Assembly: GCA_019009955.1 (NCBI GenBank)
Contig: CM032233.1
Span: 67,235,501 to 67,299,500, forward strand
DNA: 64,000 nucleotides
DNA from: Riptortus pedestris
Lineage: Eukaryota > Arthropoda > Insecta > Hemiptera > Alydidae
Reading direction: 5' to 3'
Part shown: positions 58,401 through 64,000 of the stretch, piece after piece
Position numbering within the stretch: the stretch's first letter is position 1
Layout: each line of letters opens with the position of its first letter
Program-made: the position numbers and the translations under genes
Notes under the pieces: model-generated
The model's input: the letters and a program-made list of their open reading frames with translations, nothing else
Told to the model about the DNA's origin: nothing
Databases searched by the model: none

Positions 58401-61400
58401 ATATTTAACTTGTGTGGGAACCTTATTTTATTGTTCTTAGCTTTGAAACATTCAATTTTTCAACTGATTTCTTCAAAATTTTGTGAGCAGAATTTTTAGA
58501 TGTATTCCTTATAATTTAAAACTTATGATCTTAATTAATAATTATGAAACTTTGATAATTAAAAGGCAAATGTCAATAAATAAATAAATATATATAACGA
58601 CTTACGATCATCATCATCATCATCATCAATTATAATCTCTTCTATTTTCAAGTCTGGCGGTAATTGTGGGCCTGACTGTTTGTGGCATATAAACAGAATT
58701 GCTGTCTTCTGCAATTTAAATATTAAAATGTTATTTTGTGAGTTGACTCAATGCATAATGCCATAAGATAACCAACTATGGCTCTTGTAGGTGTTTCTTA
58801 GGAGTTGGATTTTCATTCAGGTTCCTTAATTTCTTGTGGTGTAGTCTTAAACAGCATTAAGGTTCCAGTACTCGCTTGAGTAAGTATAGGAATTACCACT
58901 GCAATTGATGCTTCTCATACACCACTTGTAGATTCAAGGCTAGATAATTTGCTACTTTCATTGCAATGTTTCGTTTCTGGGAAAAGTTGTTTTAAGCTGA
59001 ATTCCTTCAAATATTAAATTAAAAGTTTGTACATTTGTTTAAAAACTGAGTTTTTTTTTACAGCCCCATTTGCATAATAAAAATAATAAATTAAATTTAT
59101 TGCATCCTTTTCCAGGATAAAAGCCTCCCTAGAGGTAAATAAGAGCCACCAATTGTTATTGTTTCTATCGTCCTCTTCACATTCTCGTTTTCCCACTCTC
59201 CATCATTTTGCCAACGACTGCAGTATAAGCTTGTCCTCCATATTAGGTCTATCTCTGCTTAAATCAGAAGATTTTCAGATTTATGCTGTTATCTTCAGGA
59301 GCTGTGGCACATGCCTTTTGCAGATATTGGATCTTCTGTCTCTGTATGACAATTTTTTAGTTAAGGCTATATTTTTCAAATGTTCTGTTCTAGCGAAAGG
59401 ACACTTTTTTCACAAGCTTATAATGCATGATGCTCCATATGCATAGATAATTTTGGAAAAGTACACTTATTTCCTTTGGAGTGCTCAGAAAGGCAAACTG
59501 TTCATTTCTTATCAGCAGCAACACCTAGGCTCTGGCTTGGCTTTGGATTATAGCCTAGTAGGTAACCAATTTTCACATATGAGGTAATTCAGTTGTAATA
59601 AACTTACAGTCAAAAAGAGGAAACTGCGGGTTACATCTTGAGTTAATTCTTGAATGGCATTTTCCTTGCCCTTTATTCTTTAAATATTTCTTAGTTTTTA
59701 ATTTTGAATTCATTACAATAAAATGCGCCTCTTAATGATTTTTGGTTTGTGAGGGCTGACATTTTAACAAATCATAAAACATATTGTTTGAATTATTTTT
59801 CAGAGATATGCTGGTGGTGTTTTTTGGAAAAGAGTTCCAATTCAGCGTTCTTTGAATTCTGTGATATCTTCAAAAATTGGCTAACCATTTTGATATAGCA
59901 TAAGGCCTACTTTTAAAGTCTTTCCATCGAGGTTCATTTTAATTATGAAAACCTCGGCTTCATTAATTACTTCTTTTGCTTCTGTGAATGCCAAGGTATC
60001 ATATTTAACTGTGTGGAACCTTTTATTGTTCTTAGCTTGAAACATTCAATTTTTCACTGATTTCTTCAAATTTTGTGGCAAATTTTTTAGATGTATTCCT
60101 TATAATTAAAACTTATGATCTTAATTAATAATTATGAAACTTGATAATTAAGGAATGTCAATAAATAAATAAAATATATATATATATATATATATATAAA
60201 ACGATTACGATCATCATCATCATCATCATCAATTATAATCTCTTCTATTTTCAAGTCTGGCGGTAATTGTGGCCTGACTGTTTGGGCATATAAACGAATT
60301 GCTGTCTTCTGCAATTTAAATATTAAAATGTTATTTTGTGATTGACCAATGCATAAGCCATAGATAACCACTATGGCTCTTGTAGGTGTTTCTTAGGAGT
60401 TGGATTTTCATTCAGTTCCTTAATTCTGTGGTTAGCTTAAACAGCATTAGTTCCAGTTCGCTTGAGTAAGTATAGGAATTACCACTGCAATTGAGTGTAT
60501 TTACACCATTGTTAATTATATAATAATTTTCCTAAAACTTTTTTTCAATGTTATTGTTTCTGAAGTCTTGTTTTTAATGCGTATTTCCTCAAATATATTT
60601 AAAAGTTTTAAATGTGTATTGGTCTTTAACATGAATAGGTTGTATGTTTTTTTTAAAAATGTCTCCCACTTTTCATAATAATAATAAAATAATATAAGTT
60701 TAGATCTTTTCAAAAAGCCTCTCCCTTGGGGTTATAGGAGTCAATTGTTATTGTTTCTATCGCTCTCACCTTGCTCTGCTTGCATCTTCCTAATTGTGCC
60801 ACATTCAATAGGGTTGTCTCCATATATATATCAGTTAAAATCGAAGATTTTTAAATTTATGCGTATTAGATGCTTGCACATTCTTTGAATATTGGTTCTT
60901 TTCATTTGAATTTTTAAATAAAGGCATTTTTTAAAATTTTTGGTTTTGAAGGACATTTTTATACAAGCTAAATATAATGTTAATTTTTAAATTTTGGAAT
61001 GTTTTTTGATGTTGGGATTTCTCAGAAAGTGCAAATCTGTTCATTTATTTAGGCAACCATTTTGCATATGCTGGCTCTTTGGATCTTCCTGAGGTATATA
61101 ATTTTAAATTGGGTTTCATTGTATACTTCAGTCAAAAAGAGGAAATGCGTTTAACTTTGAGTTATTTTTGAATGATTCTTGCTCTTTAATTCATTAAATA
61201 TTTCTTATTTTAATTCTGAATTTTTAATAAATGCCTTTAATAATTTTTGGTTTTAGTGACATTTTATAATAAAAGCATAAAATATTAGTTTAAATTATTT
61301 TTTAAGTATTTGTTGTTTTTTTGAAAAGTTCAATTTCAGCTTTTTAATTCTTGATATCTTCAGAAATGGCAATCATTTTGATTGTAGGGCCTACTTTTTA

Positions 61401-64000
61401 AATTTTCAATGAGGTTCATTTTAATATTAAAATTTATTTTATTATCTTTTGTTGATGAATGCCAAGGTATCATATTACTTTGTGGGCCTTTTTTAGTTTT
61501 AGTTTGCATTCATTTTCACTGATTTCTTTTATTTTGAAGCAAATTTTTAATGTATTCCTTTAATTTAAATTATGATCTTATTAATATTATGACTTTATAA
61601 TTAAAAGCAATTCAATAAAAAATTATATTAATTAATTTATTATATTATAATATATTATATTAAGATTAATTTCATCATATTATAATTTAAACCTTCTTTT
61701 ACAGTTTGGCGTAATTTGGCCTGATGTTTGTGGAATTACAGAATTGCTTTTGTCAAATTAAATATTAAAATGTTATTTTTGTTGATCATCTATCCATAAA
61801 TAACCACTTGGTTATAGGGTTTCTTAGGAGTTGTATTTTCTTCGTTCCTTAATTTCTTGGTTAGTCTTAAACCATCATATGTCCACATGCTTAGTAAGTA
61901 TGGAATTACCATATTATGCTTCTCTAACACTGTAATTTTAAGAATAGTAATGTTATCTTACTAGTTGCAATGTTTTTCTGGAAAACTTGTCTCTGTATGA
62001 CAAGTTTTTTAAGTTATAAGGACTATATTTTTCAAATGTTTGTTTCTAGCGAAAGGACACTTTTTTACACAGCTTCATAATGCATAGATGCTCCATAATG
62101 CATAGATTAAATTTTGGAAAGTACACTTATTTCATGTTGGGGAGTTGCTAAAGTTGCAAACTGGTTCATTTTCTTATCAGGCAGCAACATGCCTCTAGGC
62201 TTGCATTGGCTTTGGGATCTATAGCTAGGTAGGTAACCAATTTTCACATATTGAGGTAATTCAGTTGTAATAAACTTACAGTCAAAAAGAGGAAACTGCG
62301 GGTTACATCTTGAGTTATATTTCTTTGAATGGCAATTATTCCTTCTCCTTTAATTCATTAAATATTTCTTAGTTGTTTAATTCTTGAATTTCATTACAAT
62401 AAAATGCGCCTCTTAATGAATTTTTGGTTTTGTGGGGCTGACATTTTATTAACAAACTCTTAAAACTTTATTAGTTTGAATTATTTTTCGAGATATGTGC
62501 TGTGTGTGTTTTTTGGAAAAGATTCCAATTCAGCGTTCTTTGAATTCTGTGATTTCTTCAGAAATTGGCTAATCCATTTTATATAGCATAAGGGCCTACT
62601 TTATTAAAGTCTTTTCCATCGAGGTTCATTTTAATTATGAAAACTCGGCGTTTCATTAATTATTCTTTTGCTTCTGATGAATGCCATAGGTATCATATTA
62701 ACTTGTGTGGGAACCTTATTTTATTGTTCTTAGCTTTGAAACATTCAATTTTTCAACTGTTTTCTTCAAAATTTGTGTAGCAGAATTTTTAGATTGATTC
62801 CTTATAATTTAAACTTATATCTTAATTAATAATTATGAAACTTTGATAATTTAAAAGGCAAATTGTCAATAAATAAATAAATATATATATATATATTATA
62901 TTATAATTAATATATAATATTTTATCAAGACTTACGATCATCATCATCATCATCATCAATTATAATTCTCTTCTATTTTCAAGTCTGGGGTAATTGTGGG
63001 CTGACTGTTTGTGGCATATAAACAGAATTGCTGTCTTCTGCAATTTAATATTAAAATGTTATTTTGTGAGTTGACTCAATGCATAATGCCATAAGATAAC
63101 CAACTATGGCTCTTGTAGGTGTTTCTTAGGAGTTGGATTTTCTTTTCAGGTTCCTTAATTTCTTGTGGTGTATGTCTTAATCAGCATTAAGGTTCCAGTA
63201 CTCGCTTGAGTAAGTATAGGAATTACCACTGCAATTGATGCTTCTCATACACCACTTGTAGATTCAAGGCTAGATAATTTGCTACTTTCATTGCAATGTT
63301 TCGTTTCTGGGAAAAGTCTTGTTTTTAATGCTGTAATTTCCTTTCGAAATATTAAATTTAAAAGTTTTTGTACAGTGGTATGTGGTTCTTTTAACAAAGA
63401 CTGAGGTATTGTTTTTTTACAGTCCCCATTAGTGTCATAATAATAATAATAATAATATAAAGCTTTATTGGCATCCTTTTCCAGGATAAAAGCCTCTCCC
63501 TTAGGAGGTATAATAAGGAGTCCATCCTAATTGTTATTGTTTTCCTATCGTCCTCTTCCACCATTCTCGTTCTCTCGCCACTCTCCATCAATTGTTGCCA
63601 ACGGCTGCAGTAGTAAGCTTGTCCCTCCATATTAGTGTCATATCTCTGCTTAAATCAGAAGATTTTTCAGAATTTATGCTGTTATCTTCAGGAGCTGTGG
63701 CACATGCCTTTTGGCAGATATTGGATCTTCTGTCTCTGTATGACAAGTTTTTTAAGTTAAGGACTATATTTTTCAAAATGTTCTGTTCTAGCGAAAGGAC
63801 ACTTTTTATCACAAGCTTATAATGCATAGATGCTCCATAATGCATAGATTAAATTTTGGAAAAGTACACTTATTTCCATGTTGGGGAGTTGCTCAGAAAG
63901 TGCAAACTGGTTCATTTTCTTATCAGGCAGCAACATGCCCTAGGCTCTGGCATTGGCTTTGGGATCTATAGCCTAGGTAGGTAACCAATTTTCACATATT

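Larger units (their letters stand above)
48463..64000 (-). repeat. Head-to-tail array of a ~1.6-1.8-kb LINE ORF1-derived unit, about eight copies
   Basis: Units begin, on the plus strand, at CGACTTACGATCATCATCAT near 50304, 52109, 56880, 58598, 60202, a decayed one near 61665, and 62927. The first unit is truncated at 48463 and the last runs off the window. Spacing is 1.80, 1.78 (after removing the pogo insert), 1.72, 1.60, 1.46 and 1.26 kb. Each unit starts next to a TA or ATAA tract. On the minus strand the unit carries a decayed Jockey-like LINE ORF1 and, in the better copies, an inserted LINE 3' tail. Copies 3, 4 and 8 are nearly identical; copies 1 and 6 are riddled with single-base indels. 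Confidence 0.9.

Overview
The window is nuclear DNA from an animal, most likely an insect. It is AT-rich, has GT-AG introns, and carries the 3' part of one conserved host gene followed by about 50 kb of transposon debris and satellite-like arrays. The host gene is the Na+/K+-ATPase alpha subunit: the C-terminal residues, the M7-M8 beta-subunit contact motif SYGQEW and the exon phases all fit. The species cannot be fixed from sequence alone. The protein resembles insect orthologues, and the BEL/Pao, pogo, mariner and Jockey-like LINE families fit an insect.

Layout: (1) 1-14.1 kb, plus strand: the last exons of the Na+/K+-ATPase alpha gene. Two alternative 95-nt exons (6587-6681 and 7375-7469) encode the same M6/L6-7 segment and cannot both be spliced in without a frameshift. 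Four constitutive exons follow, ending at a stop at 12458-12460 with a long 3' UTR. A dead mariner and a Helentron-like element lie in one intron. (2) 14.1-20 kb: intergenic DNA holding a decayed, unrecognised minus-strand coding region (16.9-18.8 kb) and an unexplained plus-strand reading frame. (3) 20-37.2 kb: nested repeats. These are many copies of a Helitron2/Helentron-like non-autonomous element (5' GTCCGTCACGCAGGGGCTGC, subterminal GCAGATTTCCC, internal TA microsatellite, 3' stem-loop ending CTGCTAA), a hAT-like foldback with an exact 8-bp target duplication, a TIR element carrying a 36-bp minisatellite, composite elements with variable numbers of a ~310-bp internal repeat, and a DDE transposon inserted in a TA microsatellite. 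(4) 38-41.8 kb, minus strand: a GC-richer BEL/Pao LTR retrotransposon remnant with an open gag. (5) 42.4-46 kb: duplications, a striking (C15A)31 minisatellite and a ~350-bp satellite. (6) 46.3-47.7 kb: an LTR-PBS-gag fragment of a Ty3/gypsy element between direct repeats. (7) 48.4 kb to the window end: a head-to-tail array of a ~1.6-1.8-kb unit that appears to be a decayed LINE ORF1, interrupted in one copy by a ~3-kb pogo-family transposon with 22-bp identical TIR ends and a TA target duplication.

Only the ATPase exons look like a functional host gene. Everything else is mobile or repeated. Several repeat blocks carry dense single-base indels in some copies but not in others, which suggests imperfect long-read consensus in repeats, so frameshifts there should be read with caution.
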